From Sorangium cellulosum (lineage in GTDB: Bacteria; Myxococcota_A; Polyangia; Polyangiales; Polyangiaceae): 64,000 bases of DNA. A model generated the notes under the pieces. It saw only the letters and a program-made list of their open reading frames with translations, made no database searches and had not been told where the DNA came from. The translations under genes were made by a program, and so were the position numbers. Shown here piece after piece: positions 18,466 to 27,497 of this stretch (within the stretch, counting starts at the first letter, position 1; each line of letters opens with the position of its first letter). The stretch covers positions 1-64,000 of the forward strand of contig NZ_CP012670.1 in the NCBI RefSeq assembly GCF_004135735.1, read 5' to 3'.

Positions 18466-21186
18466 ATGAGCGACACGCACGACAAGAGCAGCGGCGCGCC
18501 CATGGGCACGGGCGGCCGGGCGATCGAGCCCGACGCCGACGAGGCGCGCCTCGTCCCGCAGGGCAATCCGCTCCGCCCGCGCGGCGCCGCCGTCTTTGCC
18601 GCGGGCGCCCTCCTCGCGTTCGTCGTGATGGCGCTCGCGCCGCAGTACCGCTGGGGGGTCCCGGTCGGCGCGCTCGGGATCGCCGTCGCGACGCTCGGCC
18701 TGCTCGATCTGCTCGGCACGTTCGACGATCCACCCGAGCGCGTCGCGGCGCGCGTCGGGATCCGTGATCTGCTCGGTCCGCTGGCGCTGCTCGGGGGCGG
18801 GGTCGCCGCGCTCGTCGTCCTCGTCACCCTCAGCGTGGCGGGCCACCTCCCGCCGACGCCCTTCTCGCGGGGCGACTCGCCCGCGCTGCTGGCGCTCTCG
18901 GCGTCGGCCATCACGATCCCCGCGGCGCTCCTCACGGCCGTGGTCGGCGCGTACCGGCTCGGCGAGCGCCTCGGCCCCTACCGCGTCGACGAGGCGGGGG
19001 CTCCGCGCCCGCTGCTCCGGCGGCATGGCTTCTGGCTCGTCGCGCTCGTCACGCTGCTCTACCTGCCCATGCTCGGGAGCCACTCGCTCACCGATCCCTG
19101 GGAGACGCACTACGGCGAGGTCGCCCGCGAGATCCTGGCGAGGAACGACTGGATCTCCCTCTGGTGGGCGCAGGACGGGTGGTTCTGGTCGAAGCCGGTG
19201 CTCGACTTCTGGATGCAGGCGCTCGCCATGGCGACCTTCGGCGTCCGCTACCGGCCGGGAGAGATGCTCTCGGCGGTCGCCGAGGGGCGCGCGCCGTGGC
19301 CGGAGTGGGCGGTCAGGCTGCCGATCTTCGCGCTGACGCTCATCGCGGTCTACCTCCTCTACAAGGCCGTCGCGAGGACCTTCAGCCGCCGCGCCGGGCT
19401 GCTCGCGGGGGTCGTCCTCTCGACGATGCCGCAGTGGTTCCTGGTCTCTCATCAGACCATGACCGACATGCCGTTCGTCGCGACGATGGCCGCGGCGATG
19501 GCGCTCTTTCTGCTGGGCATCCACGCGGACGAGGCCGAGGAGGCGCGCGTCTACGAGGTCGACCTCGGCGTGCTCAAGGTGGGCCTCTCCGTCTACCACC
19601 TCGTGCTCGGGGCGATCATCGCGTGCGCCTTGCCGCAGATCCTCTACCTGCTCTCGCGTCACCTCGAGATCCGCGTGGCGCCGCTCGGCCTGCGGCTCCA
19701 CGACGACGTCTTCAGCGCGGGCTCCGCTGGCAATTGCGGGCTCCCCGGCAACGAGCCCTGCCGCTCGGTGCTGCCCGTGCTCCCCGGCCTGAGGCCGGCG
19801 CTCCAGGCGCTCATCTGGGCGCAGACGCTCGGCATCGTGCTGAACGCGAGCTGGGGCGAGCGGCGCGTGCAACGGCTCCTCTTCCTCGCGGCGTGGTTCT
19901 TCGCCGCGCTGTCGACGATGGCGAAGGGGCCCGCGGGCTTCGGCCTCCCGGTGCTGTGCGCGCTCGCGTACGTCGTCGTCTCCGGGCGGCACCGCGACCT
20001 GCTCAAGATGGAGATCCCGGTGGGGCTGCTCGTGCTCGCGTGCGTCGCGCTGCCCTGGTTCGTCGCCATGTACGCGCGCCACGGCGAGCCGTTCACCGAC
20101 CGGCTGCTCTTCCACGACATGTTCAAGCGCGCGTTCACCCACGTCCACGACACGAACGAGGGGGACGACGTGAGCTTCCGTTATTACGTGTGGCAGCTCG
20201 GCTACGCGATGTTCCCGTGGACGGGGCTCGTGCCCGCCTCGCTGCTGTGGTGGCTCAGGCGGCGTGAGGGGGGCGCCACGGGAGAGCCTGGCTCGGCCGA
20301 GGCCCGAAGGCGCGACGCCTCGGTGTTCCTGGCGATGTGGTTCCTCTTCGGCTTCGCGCTCTTCTCGCTGATGCTGACGAAGTTCCACCACTACATCCTG
20401 CCGGCCGTGCCGCCGGCCGCGATGCTCACGGGGATCCTGCTCGACGACATGCTGCGGCTGGAGGGGGCCGCGGGGCTCGCGCGCCGCGTCCAGGGCGCCT
20501 CGACGCGAGCGCTCTCGACGCGCCTGCGCCCGGAGATCACCTACGAGCGCGCGATGCTCGGCGCCGTCGCGATCGGCGCTGCGCTCCTGGTCTTCCTCGT
20601 CGGGCGCGATCTCGCGATGGCGCGCGAGGGGCAGCCGAGCCAGGCGAGGCTGCTGCACCTGTTCACGTACAACTACAAGCGCCCCTGGCCGCCGTCGCTC
20701 GACTTCTCCGCGACGCTATGGGCGTTCACCGCCGCCGCCGCGACCCTCTGCGCTCTGCTGGTGATCGCGCGCCTTCGCCGCCACGTCCTCTACGCGCTCG
20801 TCGCGCTCGCGGTCGCGTTCGCGGCGTGGGGGCTCGACGTGTACTTCGTGCGGACGTCGCCGCACTGGGGCCAGCGCGAGACCTTGCTCGCCTACATGCG
20901 CGCAAGCCAGGACATCCCGGGGCCGCTCGTCGCTTACCAGATGAACTGGAAGGGCGAGAACTTCTACGCCGGCAACCGGGTGCCCGCGTTCGTGTCGAGC
21001 GGGAAGAGGTTCCAGGACTACATCAACGAGCAAAAGAAGAAGGGCGTGAAGACCTTCTACTTCGTCACCGAGCACGGGCGCATCAACTCGCTCTCGAACG
21101 AGCTCGGCAGCCCGCGCATCTTCGAGAGGCTCACCTCCCGCGAGCTCAACAACAAGTTCCTCGTGGTTCGAGCAACCTTCGAATGA
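18466..21186 (+). CDS. GT39/ArnT-like integral membrane glycosyltransferase
   Basis: The 906-residue polytopic protein belongs to the dolichyl/undecaprenyl-phosphate-mannose or ArnT-type transferases, which move a sugar from a lipid carrier to an acceptor outside the inner membrane. Four N-terminal membrane segments precede the family core. The first periplasmic loop carries the acidic motif region SHSLTDPWETHYGEVAREIL, and SKPVLDFWMQALAMATFGV and AKGPAGFGLPVLCALAYVV follow. About a dozen hydrophobic helices are visible in all, plus a soluble C-terminal domain from about residue 800. A loop at about 360-450 looks like an insertion. Donor and acceptor cannot be assigned; lipid A modification or O-mannosylation are options. 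Confidence 0.85.
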   Translation: MSDTHDKSSGAPMGTGGRAIEPDADEARLVPQGNPLRPRGAAVFAAGALLAFVVMALAPQYRWGVPVGALGIAVATLGLLDLLGTFDDPPERVAARVGIRDLLGPLALLGGGVAALVVLVTLSVAGHLPPTPFSRGDSPALLALSASAITIPAALLTAVVGAYRLGERLGPYRVDEAGAPRPLLRRHGFWLVALVTLLYLPMLGSHSLTDPWETHYGEVAREILARNDWISLWWAQDGWFWSKPVLDFWMQALAMATFGVRYRPGEMLSAVAEGRAPWPEWAVRLPIFALTLIAVYLLYKAVARTFSRRAGLLAGVVLSTMPQWFLVSHQTMTDMPFVATMAAAMALFLLGIHADEAEEARVYEVDLGVLKVGLSVYHLVLGAIIACALPQILYLLSRHLEIRVAPLGLRLHDDVFSAGSAGNCGLPGNEPCRSVLPVLPGLRPALQALIWAQTLGIVLNASWGERRVQRLLFLAAWFFAALSTMAKGPAGFGLPVLCALAYVVVSGRHRDLLKMEIPVGLLVLACVALPWFVAMYARHGEPFTDRLLFHDMFKRAFTHVHDTNEGDDVSFRYYVWQLGYAMFPWTGLVPASLLWWLRRREGGATGEPGSAEARRRDASVFLAMWFLFGFALFSLMLTKFHHYILPAVPPAAMLTGILLDDMLRLEGAAGLARRVQGASTRALSTRLRPEITYERAMLGAVAIGAALLVFLVGRDLAMAREGQPSQARLLHLFTYNYKRPWPPSLDFSATLWAFTAAAATLCALLVIARLRRHVLYALVALAVAFAAWGLDVYFVRTSPHWGQRETLLAYMRASQDIPGPLVAYQMNWKGENFYAGNRVPAFVSSGKRFQDYINEQKKKGVKTFYFVTEHGRINSLSNELGSPRIFERLTSRELNNKFLVVRATFE

Positions 21187-21259
21187 GCCGACGGGCGCCG
21201 CTGAGGAGGCTCATCTCCCCGAGCTGCCCGGCCGCATCACCGCTCGCCTGCTCCGCCCT

Positions 21260-21476
21260 GAGGTATGGTGTCGTGGCTATTTGGCAGAGTTGCTGTATCG
21301 GGAGAGTCCTTGCAACTCTGTCGGTGTGAGCGCGCAGCAGCGCAAGGAAGATCCTGGTAGAGCAGGCCAAGTAGCTGAATTTTCTACAGGAGGACCCAGG
21401 CACGTCTCCTGCTCTTCTGCGGGGCGAGCGTCGCAGCGGAGACCTTCCCCCCCCAGGTCCGCTGCGACGCTTTTTT
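21260..21476 (+). ncRNA. Candidate structured non-coding RNA
   Basis: The 350-bp gap between the GT39 stop and the convergent cobA-hemD stop has no plausible gene but contains ordered inverted repeats. Hairpin 1 is CAGAGTTGC/GCAACTCTG (21285-21293 with 21312-21320). Hairpin 2 pairs AGAGCAGG with CCTGCTCT (21359-21366 with 21408-21415). It encloses GTAG/CTAC (21371-21374 with 21384-21387) and CAGGAGGAC/GTCTCCTG (21387-21395 with 21404-21411). A strong intrinsic terminator closes the region. This looks like a small RNA or a processed 3' UTR RNA. The 5' end is not defined and no clear promoter was found. Confidence 0.45.
21428..21476 (+). terminator. Strong intrinsic (Rho-independent) terminator
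   Basis: A 12-bp GC-rich stem, GCGTCGCAGCGG (21428-21439) with CCGCTGCGACGC (21459-21470), is extended by ACCT/AGGT across a 2-nt bulge, has a C-rich loop, and is followed directly by TTTTTT (21471-21476). The U-tract follows the stem only on the plus strand. It therefore ends either the GT39 transcript or the candidate ncRNA, not the convergent cobA-hemD gene. Confidence 0.85.
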
Positions 21477-21537
21477 CTTCATGCCGCCACGGACCACGCG
21501 CCGTTCTGGTCGGCCGCCATCGCGTCGAGCACCCGCG

Positions 21538-23205
21538 CTACACGGCGGTCGCAGCGCCGGCGCGCGGCGATGCGAGGTGTCGATCGAGCGCGTCCAGCAG
21601 CCCTGGGATGGTGCTCACCTCGGCGGTGACCCCGACCCGGAGCCCTCGCTTCTCGGCGGTCGCGGTCGTGATCGGCCCGATGCTCGCGACGAGCACGCCG
21701 TCGAGCCGTGCCGCGGCGTCGTCGCCGAGGAGATCGCAGAGGCTGTCGACGGTGCTGCTCGACGTGAGCAGCACGACGTCGATCCGCCCCGCCTCGAGCG
21801 CCCGGAGCAGCTCGTCGCGGCGCTCCGCCGGCGCGGGTCGGGTCTCGTAGACCGGCACGACGTCGACCTCGCAGCCCGCGGCGCGCAGGCGCTCGGGCAG
21901 GACCTCGCGCGCGACGAGCGCGCGCGGGAGGAGCACGCGCACCGGGGGAGGGGCCTTCCTGCGCTCCGCCAGCACGGGATCCGCGAGGATGGCCTCCGCG
22001 AGCTCCTCGCCCCGGAACTCCCTCGGGATGATGTCGGCGCGGATGCCGCGAGCGGCGATCGCGGCGGCCGTCCCGGCGCCGATCGCGGCGATGCGGGCGG
22101 CGCCGAAGGCGCGCGCGTCCACGCCGAGCCGCGTGAGCTCGCCGAAGAAGCTGGCCACCCCGTTCTCGCTCGTGAACACGACGAGGTCGTACCCGGAGAG
22201 CCCGCGGACCGCCTCGGTGACGCGCGCGGGGTCGGGCGGCGGGTGGATCTCGATGGTCGCGAGCTCCACCGCCTCGCCGCCGCGCTGGCGGATGAGCCTC
22301 GACGTCGAGCGCGCCTGGTGGCGCGGCCGGGTCACGAGCACCCGCTTGCCGAACAGCGGCTTCCGGTCGAACCAGCGCAGCGCGTCGCGCAGGCCCGTGA
22401 CCGCGCCGACGACGAGCACCGCGGGGCTCTCCAGCCCCGCCTCCCGGATGCGGCGGGGCAGGTCGTCGAGGCGAGTCGTGACGACGCGCTGCTCGGCGCG
22501 GGTGCCCCACTGGATCGCCGCCGCGGGCGTCGAGGGCTCGCGGCGCCCCGGTCCGAGCAGGCCCGCGACGACGGCGTCGATGGCCTGCATGCCCATGAGG
22601 ACGCAGATGGTCCCGCGGACCGAGGCGAGCTCGCTCCAGTCGAACGGCTTGCCCGCCCGCGTGACGCCGCTGACGATCATCACGCTCGAGGCGATGTTCC
22701 GGTGGGTGAGCGAGATGCCCGCGTAGGCCGTCGCGCCGAGCGGAGAGCACACGCCCGGCACCACCTCGAAGGGGACCCCGGCCCGCGCGAGCGCCTCCGC
22801 CTCCTCCGAGCCGCGCCCGAACAGGAACGGATCGCCGCCCTTCAGGCGGACGACGCTGCGCCCCGCGCGCCCGAGCGCGACGAGCTCCGCGTCGATCTCC
22901 GCCTGCTTCGCGTCCTTCGCGACCCGATCGCCGCCGCGCTTGCCGACCGAGCGCACCTCGGCGTCCTCTCGCACGCCGTCCAGCAACGAGGTGTGGACGA
23001 GCTCGTCGTGCAGCACGACATCGGCCGTCGCGAGGAGCTCCGCGCCGCGCAGCGTGAAGAGCCCGGGATCCCCCGGGCCCGCGCCGACGAGGTACACGAC
23101 GCCCGGCCTGGCCGCGCCAGGCGCCCCCTCCGAGAGCGCCGCAGGCGCGGCGCCGTGGCCACCCTCCGGAGCCTTCGAGGCATCGAGACGCCTGGGACGC
23201 GCCAT
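21538..23205 (-). CDS. cobA-hemD: Uroporphyrinogen-III C-methyltransferase / uroporphyrinogen-III synthase fusion
   Basis: This is a bifunctional tetrapyrrole enzyme of about 555 residues. The N-terminal half is SAM-dependent uroporphyrinogen-III methyltransferase (SUMT/CobA) with VYLVGAGPGDPGLFTLRGAE, VRLKGGDPFLFGRGSEEAE and GVCSPLGATAYAGISLTHR. It leads to precorrin-2, sirohaem and cobalamin. The C-terminal half, from about residue 290 (VLVTRPRHQA), is uroporphyrinogen-III synthase (HemD), which cyclises hydroxymethylbilane. Fusion couples ring closure to diversion from haem. The ATG at 23205 has GGGAG four bases upstream; an ATG at 23235 would add ten residues. hemB is nearby on the other strand, consistent with a tetrapyrrole cluster. 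Confidence 0.93.
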   Translation of the reverse strand: MARPRRLDASKAPEGGHGAAPAALSEGAPGAARPGVVYLVGAGPGDPGLFTLRGAELLATADVVLHDELVHTSLLDGVREDAEVRSVGKRGGDRVAKDAKQAEIDAELVALGRAGRSVVRLKGGDPFLFGRGSEEAEALARAGVPFEVVPGVCSPLGATAYAGISLTHRNIASSVMIVSGVTRAGKPFDWSELASVRGTICVLMGMQAIDAVVAGLLGPGRREPSTPAAAIQWGTRAEQRVVTTRLDDLPRRIREAGLESPAVLVVGAVTGLRDALRWFDRKPLFGKRVLVTRPRHQARSTSRLIRQRGGEAVELATIEIHPPPDPARVTEAVRGLSGYDLVVFTSENGVASFFGELTRLGVDARAFGAARIAAIGAGTAAAIAARGIRADIIPREFRGEELAEAILADPVLAERRKAPPPVRVLLPRALVAREVLPERLRAAGCEVDVVPVYETRPAPAERRDELLRALEAGRIDVVLLTSSSTVDSLCDLLGDDAAARLDGVLVASIGPITTATAEKRGLRVGVTAEVSTIPGLLDALDRHLASPRAGAATAV

Positions 23206-23273
23206 CAAACTCCCGTCGTTCTCTCGATCATTCATGGGCAGACGTTTCTTGTCCTATCGATCCCGCGGTCGGG

Positions 23274-23301
23274 TTGACTCGGTGCGTTACGTTCCTAGAA
23301 T
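23274..23301 (+). promoter_or_regulatory. Sigma-70-type promoter of the GYF-domain gene
   Basis: TTGACT (23274-23279) and TAGAAT (23296-23301) are spaced by 16 bp, one of the best housekeeping promoter matches in the window. The predicted start site near 23308 leaves about 40 nt of leader before the ATG at 23347. Confidence 0.6.
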
Positions 23302-23346
23302 CGCGCCCGCTTCGTTCAACATCCGGCGGTTTCTGGAGACCATTGG

Positions 23347-23718
23347 ATGAGATCTGTGAAACTGTTCAGGGAGCTGTTGAGCTCGGGGTGTGGCTTCACG
23401 GACCGATGGTACGTCAGCAATGGCGAGCAATCGGTCGGGCCGGTCACCCTCGACCAGCTTGCGCGCGGCATCGAATGCGGAAGGGTCCCGCTGGACAGCT
23501 TCGTCCGCAATGAGGCCTGGACCGTGTGGTGTCCGCTGTCCGACATCGCCATGGTCACGGTCGCCGGCTCGGCGCCGCCCGCAGGGCCACTGGACGAGGC
23601 GTCTGCTGCGGGCGACGGCGACACGGGCGCGCCGCCCTCCCAGGCCGTGGCCTCGACGCGCCACGGTCACGCGTCGATGGGGCGCTCCGCCGGGCGCCCA
23701 GGCGCAGCGCACGGATGA
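23347..23718 (+). CDS. Small GYF_2 (DUF4339)-domain protein
   Basis: The 123-residue protein contains a GYF-type domain at about residues 20-70: [21 protein letters not shown] and ERNEAW-like [18 protein letters not shown]. In this family the aromatic/Gly-Pro core is thought to bind peptides or membrane-associated partners. The C-terminal 50 residues are Ala/Gly/Ser-rich and probably disordered. There is no signal peptide. It lies between the divergent cobA-hemD gene and hemB and has its own promoter-like sequence. Biological role unknown. Confidence 0.75.
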   Translation: MRSVKLFRELLSSGCGFTDRWYVSNGEQSVGPVTLDQLARGIECGRVPLDSFVRNEAWTVWCPLSDIAMVTVAGSAPPAGPLDEASAAGDGDTGAPPSQAVASTRHGHASMGRSAGRPGAAHG

Positions 23719-23912
23719 GCGGCGTCCGCGCGCCCGGTCTGCGCCGGGCGCGCGCGCCGCACGCGGCGCAGAGCGGGCGCGGTCGGACGGGAGAGCGGGG
23801 GCCTGTCTCATGCTGGCGGCGGGCGAACCCTAGCCGATCCGCGGCGCGCGGGCGATCGGCCCGGCGCGCCGGGGCGGCCCCGGGACGCGGAGGGCTGCTA
23901 TGCTCCGCCGCA

Positions 23913-24896
23913 GTGTTCCCCACGAAGAGACCGCGCCGGCTCCGGCGCTCGCCCGCCATCCGCGCCCTGGTGCGCGAGACGTCCCTCGCGCCGGGGGATC
24001 TCATCCTCCCGCTCTTCTTCAACGAGGTGCTCGACGCGCCGCGCCCGGTCGGGACGATGCCGGGGGTCTCGCAGCTGCCGGTGAGCGCGGCGGCGGCGCA
24101 GGCGCGGCTCTGCAAGGAGCTCGGGATCGGCGGGGTGATCCTGTTCGGGCTCCCGCGCACCAAGGACGCGTCGGGATCGAGCGCTTACGACGCCGACGGC
24201 CCTGTCCCGCGCGCGGTGCGGGCGATGAAGGAGGCCGCGCCGGAGCTCCTCGTGATCACCGACGTGTGCGTGGACGAGTACACGGACCACGGCCACTGCG
24301 GCCTGCTCCGGCGAGACCCGTCCGGCGTGGTGGACGTCGACAACGACGCCACGCTGGAGGTGCTCGCGCGCGCGGCGGTGGTCCACGCCAAGGCGGGCGC
24401 GGACGTCGTCGCGCCGAGCGACATGATGGACGGCCGCGTCGCCGCGATCCGGCGCGCGCTCGACGCCGAGTCGCTGAAGGAGACGGCGATCCTCTCCTAC
24501 GCCGTGAAGTACGCGTCCGGCTTCTACGGGCCGTTCCGGGAGGCGGCCGACTGCGCGCCCAAGTTCGGCGACCGGGCGAGCTACCAGATGGATCCCGCGA
24601 ACGCGCGCGAGGGGCTGCGCGAGGCGGCGCTCGACGAGGAGGAGGGGGCCGACATGCTCATGGTCAAGCCGGCGCTCGTCTACCTCGACGTCATCGCCCG
24701 CGTGCGCGAGGCGACGACGCTGCCGCTCGGCGCCTACAACGTCAGCGGCGAGTACGCGATGATCAAGGCGGCCTCGGAGCGCGGGATGATCGACGAGAAG
24801 CGGGCGGTGCTCGAGCTGCTCACCTCGATCCGGCGCGCCGGGGCGGATTTCATCCTCACCTACCACGCGCTCGACGCCGCGCGCTGGCTCGGCTGA
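23913..24896 (+). CDS. hemB: Porphobilinogen synthase (delta-aminolevulinic acid dehydratase)
   Basis: HemB condenses two 5-aminolevulinate molecules to porphobilinogen, an early step of haem, sirohaem and B12 synthesis in the cytoplasm. The 327-residue protein has the normal length. Visible landmarks are LILPLFF near the N-terminus, the metal-loop region [13 protein letters not shown], and the two active-site lysines in [15 protein letters not shown] and [12 protein letters not shown]. The family C-terminus [12 protein letters not shown] is present. The GTG at 23913 gives [14 protein letters not shown], matching the family start; longer in-frame versions are low complexity. A lipoprotein gene follows after three bases. 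Confidence 0.95.
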   Translation: MFPTKRPRRLRRSPAIRALVRETSLAPGDLILPLFFNEVLDAPRPVGTMPGVSQLPVSAAAAQARLCKELGIGGVILFGLPRTKDASGSSAYDADGPVPRAVRAMKEAAPELLVITDVCVDEYTDHGHCGLLRRDPSGVVDVDNDATLEVLARAAVVHAKAGADVVAPSDMMDGRVAAIRRALDAESLKETAILSYAVKYASGFYGPFREAADCAPKFGDRASYQMDPANAREGLREAALDEEEGADMLMVKPALVYLDVIARVREATTLPLGAYNVSGEYAMIKAASERGMIDEKRAVLELLTSIRRAGADFILTYHALDAARWLG

Positions 24897-24899
24897 GCC

Positions 24900-25460
24900 A
24901 TGCGCAGCCGGGGCGCGGACGACGGGGCAGCGCGGCGCCCGACGTGGAGCGCGGCCTGCGCGATGGGCGTGCTGGCCGCGCTCGCCGCGCTCGCAGCAGG
25001 GTGCGCGTCGAGCCGGTGTGATCGATCGGCGGAGGCCAATCCGCTCACGCTCTACACCGAGGGCACGTCTGTCGGCGGTGAGTACATGTCGTCGGCGTGG
25101 GACGGCGACGACGACGGAGACGGGGAGGTCGGCCCCGAGGAGGGGCTCCTCTATTTCCCTGGCGGCATGCGGTACGACATCCGGCACAGGCTCGGAAGAG
25201 TGCCGCGCTCCTGGCAGATCTACCTCTCGTTCGAGCGCGACGGCACGCGGTCGGGCACCCTGGCGCACGCGGCCGGTAACCAGGCCGAGGTGCCCTGCAT
25301 CGACGAGGAGTCGCTCATCGTCGTGAACGGCAGTTGCTCGGAGTACTGGCTGCTGGTCGTCGCCTCCGCCGGTGATGACAGCGGCGACGACGACGCAGAC
25401 GCGCCGCGCCCGGACGCGGCGGCGCCGGGGAAGTGCCGCGACGAGCAGGCGTCGCCGTAG
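24900..25460 (+). CDS. Putative lipoprotein downstream of hemB
   Basis: The 186-residue product has a signal sequence (about residues 17-33, rich in Ala and Leu) ending in LAAGC, a good lipobox, so Cys34 is the likely lipidated residue. The mature part contains an Asp-rich, EF-hand-like segment DGDDDGDGEVGPEEG that could bind calcium, five more cysteines, and an acidic tail DDSGDDDADAP. I do not recognise the family. It begins three bases after the hemB stop, so co-transcription is likely, but a functional link to haem synthesis is not evident. Confidence 0.75.
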   Translation: MRSRGADDGAARRPTWSAACAMGVLAALAALAAGCASSRCDRSAEANPLTLYTEGTSVGGEYMSSAWDGDDDGDGEVGPEEGLLYFPGGMRYDIRHRLGRVPRSWQIYLSFERDGTRSGTLAHAAGNQAEVPCIDEESLIVVNGSCSEYWLLVVASAGDDSGDDDADAPRPDAAAPGKCRDEQASP

Positions 25461-25526
25461 CGCGGCGGTGCAGCTCGGTGCGCCGCGCGCCTGCGCGGCC
25501 GCCACCTGGCGGGGCGGCCCGACGCG

Positions 25527-27497
25527 TCACGCCTGCGCGGCCGCCGCCTGGCGGGCGAACTGCAGGCGGTAGAGCTTGCTGTAGACGCCGTTCGCAGCGA
25601 GCAGCGCCTCGTGCGTGCCCTGCTCGACGACGCAGCCCTTGTGGAAGACGACGATGCGATCGACGGCGCGGATCGTCGAGAGGCGGTGCGCGATGATCAG
25701 CGCGGTGCGGCCCGCCATGGCGCCCTCGAGCGCGCGCTGGAGGCGGGCCTCGGTGTCGCTGTCGACGTTGGCCGTGGCCTCGTCCAGGATGAGGATCGGC
25801 GGGTCGCGGTAGAGGGCGCGGGCGAAGGCGATGAGCTGGCGCTCGCCCGCGCTGAAGTTGCTGCCGCGCTCGAGCACCGGGGCGTCGAGCCCTCCCTCGC
25901 GGCGCTCGAAGAGATCGAGGGCGCCGATGCGCTGGAGGGCGCTCACCACCTTCTCGCGGTCAGGCGTCGCGTCGCCGGCCGCGATGTTGCTGAGCACCGT
26001 GCCCGGGAACAGGAACACGTCCTGGGGGACGACGGCGAACTTGCGGCGGAGCTCGTCGCGCGGGTACGCGCGGACGTCGCGGCCGAAGACGCGCACGACG
26101 CCCTCCTCGACGTCGTAGAGGCGGAGCAGCAGCGACGCCACGGTGCTCTTGCCGGCGCCGGTCGCGCCGACCAGCGCGACCTTCTCGCCGCTCCTCGCGG
26201 CGATGGAGACCTCCCGCAGCACGCTCACGCCTGGCTTGTAGCCGAACTCGACCTTGTCGAGCTCGAACGCGACGCCCTCGTCCGCGGGCTTCGCCTCGCC
26301 GGCGCCGCTCGCCGTCGCGGCCACGGCGGTCGCGTCCTCGTCCTTGTTGTCGAGCAGCTCGAAGATGCGCTCGGCGCCGGCCATCGCCGACTGCAGCAGC
26401 GTGTACCGCGCCGAGAGATCGCGGATCGGGACGAAGAACATGTCGATGTAGGCGACGAAGGCGAACAGGGTCCCGAACGAGATGTGCTCCGACAGGCTCT
26501 TCACGCCGGCGTACCAGAGCACCGCGGCGATGCAGACGCTCGAGACCATCTCGATGGCCGCGTCGAGCGTGGCGTCGAGCACGATGGAGCGGTTGTTCGC
26601 GCTGCGGTAAGCCGAGTTGATCTCGTCGAACTCCTCGGCCGAGCGCTCCTCCCGGGCGTAGGCCTGCACGACCGCCATGCCGGACACCTGCTCGTTGAGG
26701 TACGCGTTCATCCTCGCCGTCTTCGCCCGCACCTCCCGGAACGCGTCGCGGATCCGCCGCCGCGTCCAGTTGACGCCGATGGCGACGGGGGGCACCGCCG
26801 CGAAGGCGAGCAACGACATGCGCCAGTCGAGCGACACCATGATCGCCACGATCACGGCGAGCCGGATGAGGTCGCCGAACGCGTTGAGCGCGCCGGACGC
26901 GAACATCTCGCCGATGGCGTCCACGTCGTTCGTCACCCGCGTGACGAGCCGGCCCACCGGCGTCCGATCGAAGAAGCCGAGGCGGCGGGTGTGCAGGAAC
27001 CCGAAGACGCGCATGCGCAGGTCGGCCATCGCGCGCGCGCCCGCGAGCTGCATCAGGTAGAGCTGCGGGAACGCGAGCGACTGCTCCGCGAGCATGATGC
27101 CCGTGAGCAGGAAGCCGTTGCGCGTGAGGCGATCCATCCCGCCGGGCGCGTCGAAGGCGTCGAGCGCGTCGCGCATGATGAGCGGGCGCAGCAGCGCCAG
27201 CAGCGCGGTGACGATGAGCAGCCCCAGCGACACCGCGAGGTGCTTCCACTGCGGCCGCACGAACGGCCACAGCCGGATCAGCATGCGCGCGTCGTACGCC
27301 TCGCCGAGCTGCGCCTCCTCGTGGAAGCGGTTCAGCACGTCCTCGGTGCGGTTCGACGACCTCGCCTTCGCCCCGGGGCGCCGCCTGTCCGGCGTCGCCT
27401 GCGCGGACCGCGGCCCGCTCGCGTCCGCCTCGCCGGCGACCGCTCCGCTCGGCTCGGCGCGCATCGCCGCTCCCTGTCCAGAACCCGACTGCGTCAT
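25527..27497 (-). CDS. ABC exporter subunit (canonical Walker B half)
   Basis: The 656-residue half-transporter has six membrane helices (about 80-380) and a C-terminal ATPase domain. Motifs are Walker A GATGAGKST, a variant signature FSAGERQLIAFAR, Walker B LILDEAT with the catalytic Glu, and H-loop IAHRLST. Its start overlaps the stop of the preceding ABC gene (ATGA), so the two are translationally coupled and very likely form a heterodimer. Family members of this MdlB/BmrD-like type export lipids, drugs or peptides; the substrate is unknown. The N-terminal 70 residues are charged and likely disordered. Confidence 0.92.
   Translation of the reverse strand: MTQSGSGQGAAMRAEPSGAVAGEADASGPRSAQATPDRRRPGAKARSSNRTEDVLNRFHEEAQLGEAYDARMLIRLWPFVRPQWKHLAVSLGLLIVTALLALLRPLIMRDALDAFDAPGGMDRLTRNGFLLTGIMLAEQSLAFPQLYLMQLAGARAMADLRMRVFGFLHTRRLGFFDRTPVGRLVTRVTNDVDAIGEMFASGALNAFGDLIRLAVIVAIMVSLDWRMSLLAFAAVPPVAIGVNWTRRRIRDAFREVRAKTARMNAYLNEQVSGMAVVQAYAREERSAEEFDEINSAYRSANNRSIVLDATLDAAIEMVSSVCIAAVLWYAGVKSLSEHISFGTLFAFVAYIDMFFVPIRDLSARYTLLQSAMAGAERIFELLDNKDEDATAVAATASGAGEAKPADEGVAFELDKVEFGYKPGVSVLREVSIAARSGEKVALVGATGAGKSTVASLLLRLYDVEEGVVRVFGRDVRAYPRDELRRKFAVVPQDVFLFPGTVLSNIAAGDATPDREKVVSALQRIGALDLFERREGGLDAPVLERGSNFSAGERQLIAFARALYRDPPILILDEATANVDSDTEARLQRALEGAMAGRTALIIAHRLSTIRAVDRIVVFHKGCVVEQGTHEALLAANGVYSKLYRLQFARQAAAAQA

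Noticed and set aside
21240..21300. Sigma-54 (-24/-12) promoter for the candidate ncRNA
   Set aside because: GG and GC elements such as TGGCAGAGTTGC have the wrong spacing (7 instead of 10 bases between).
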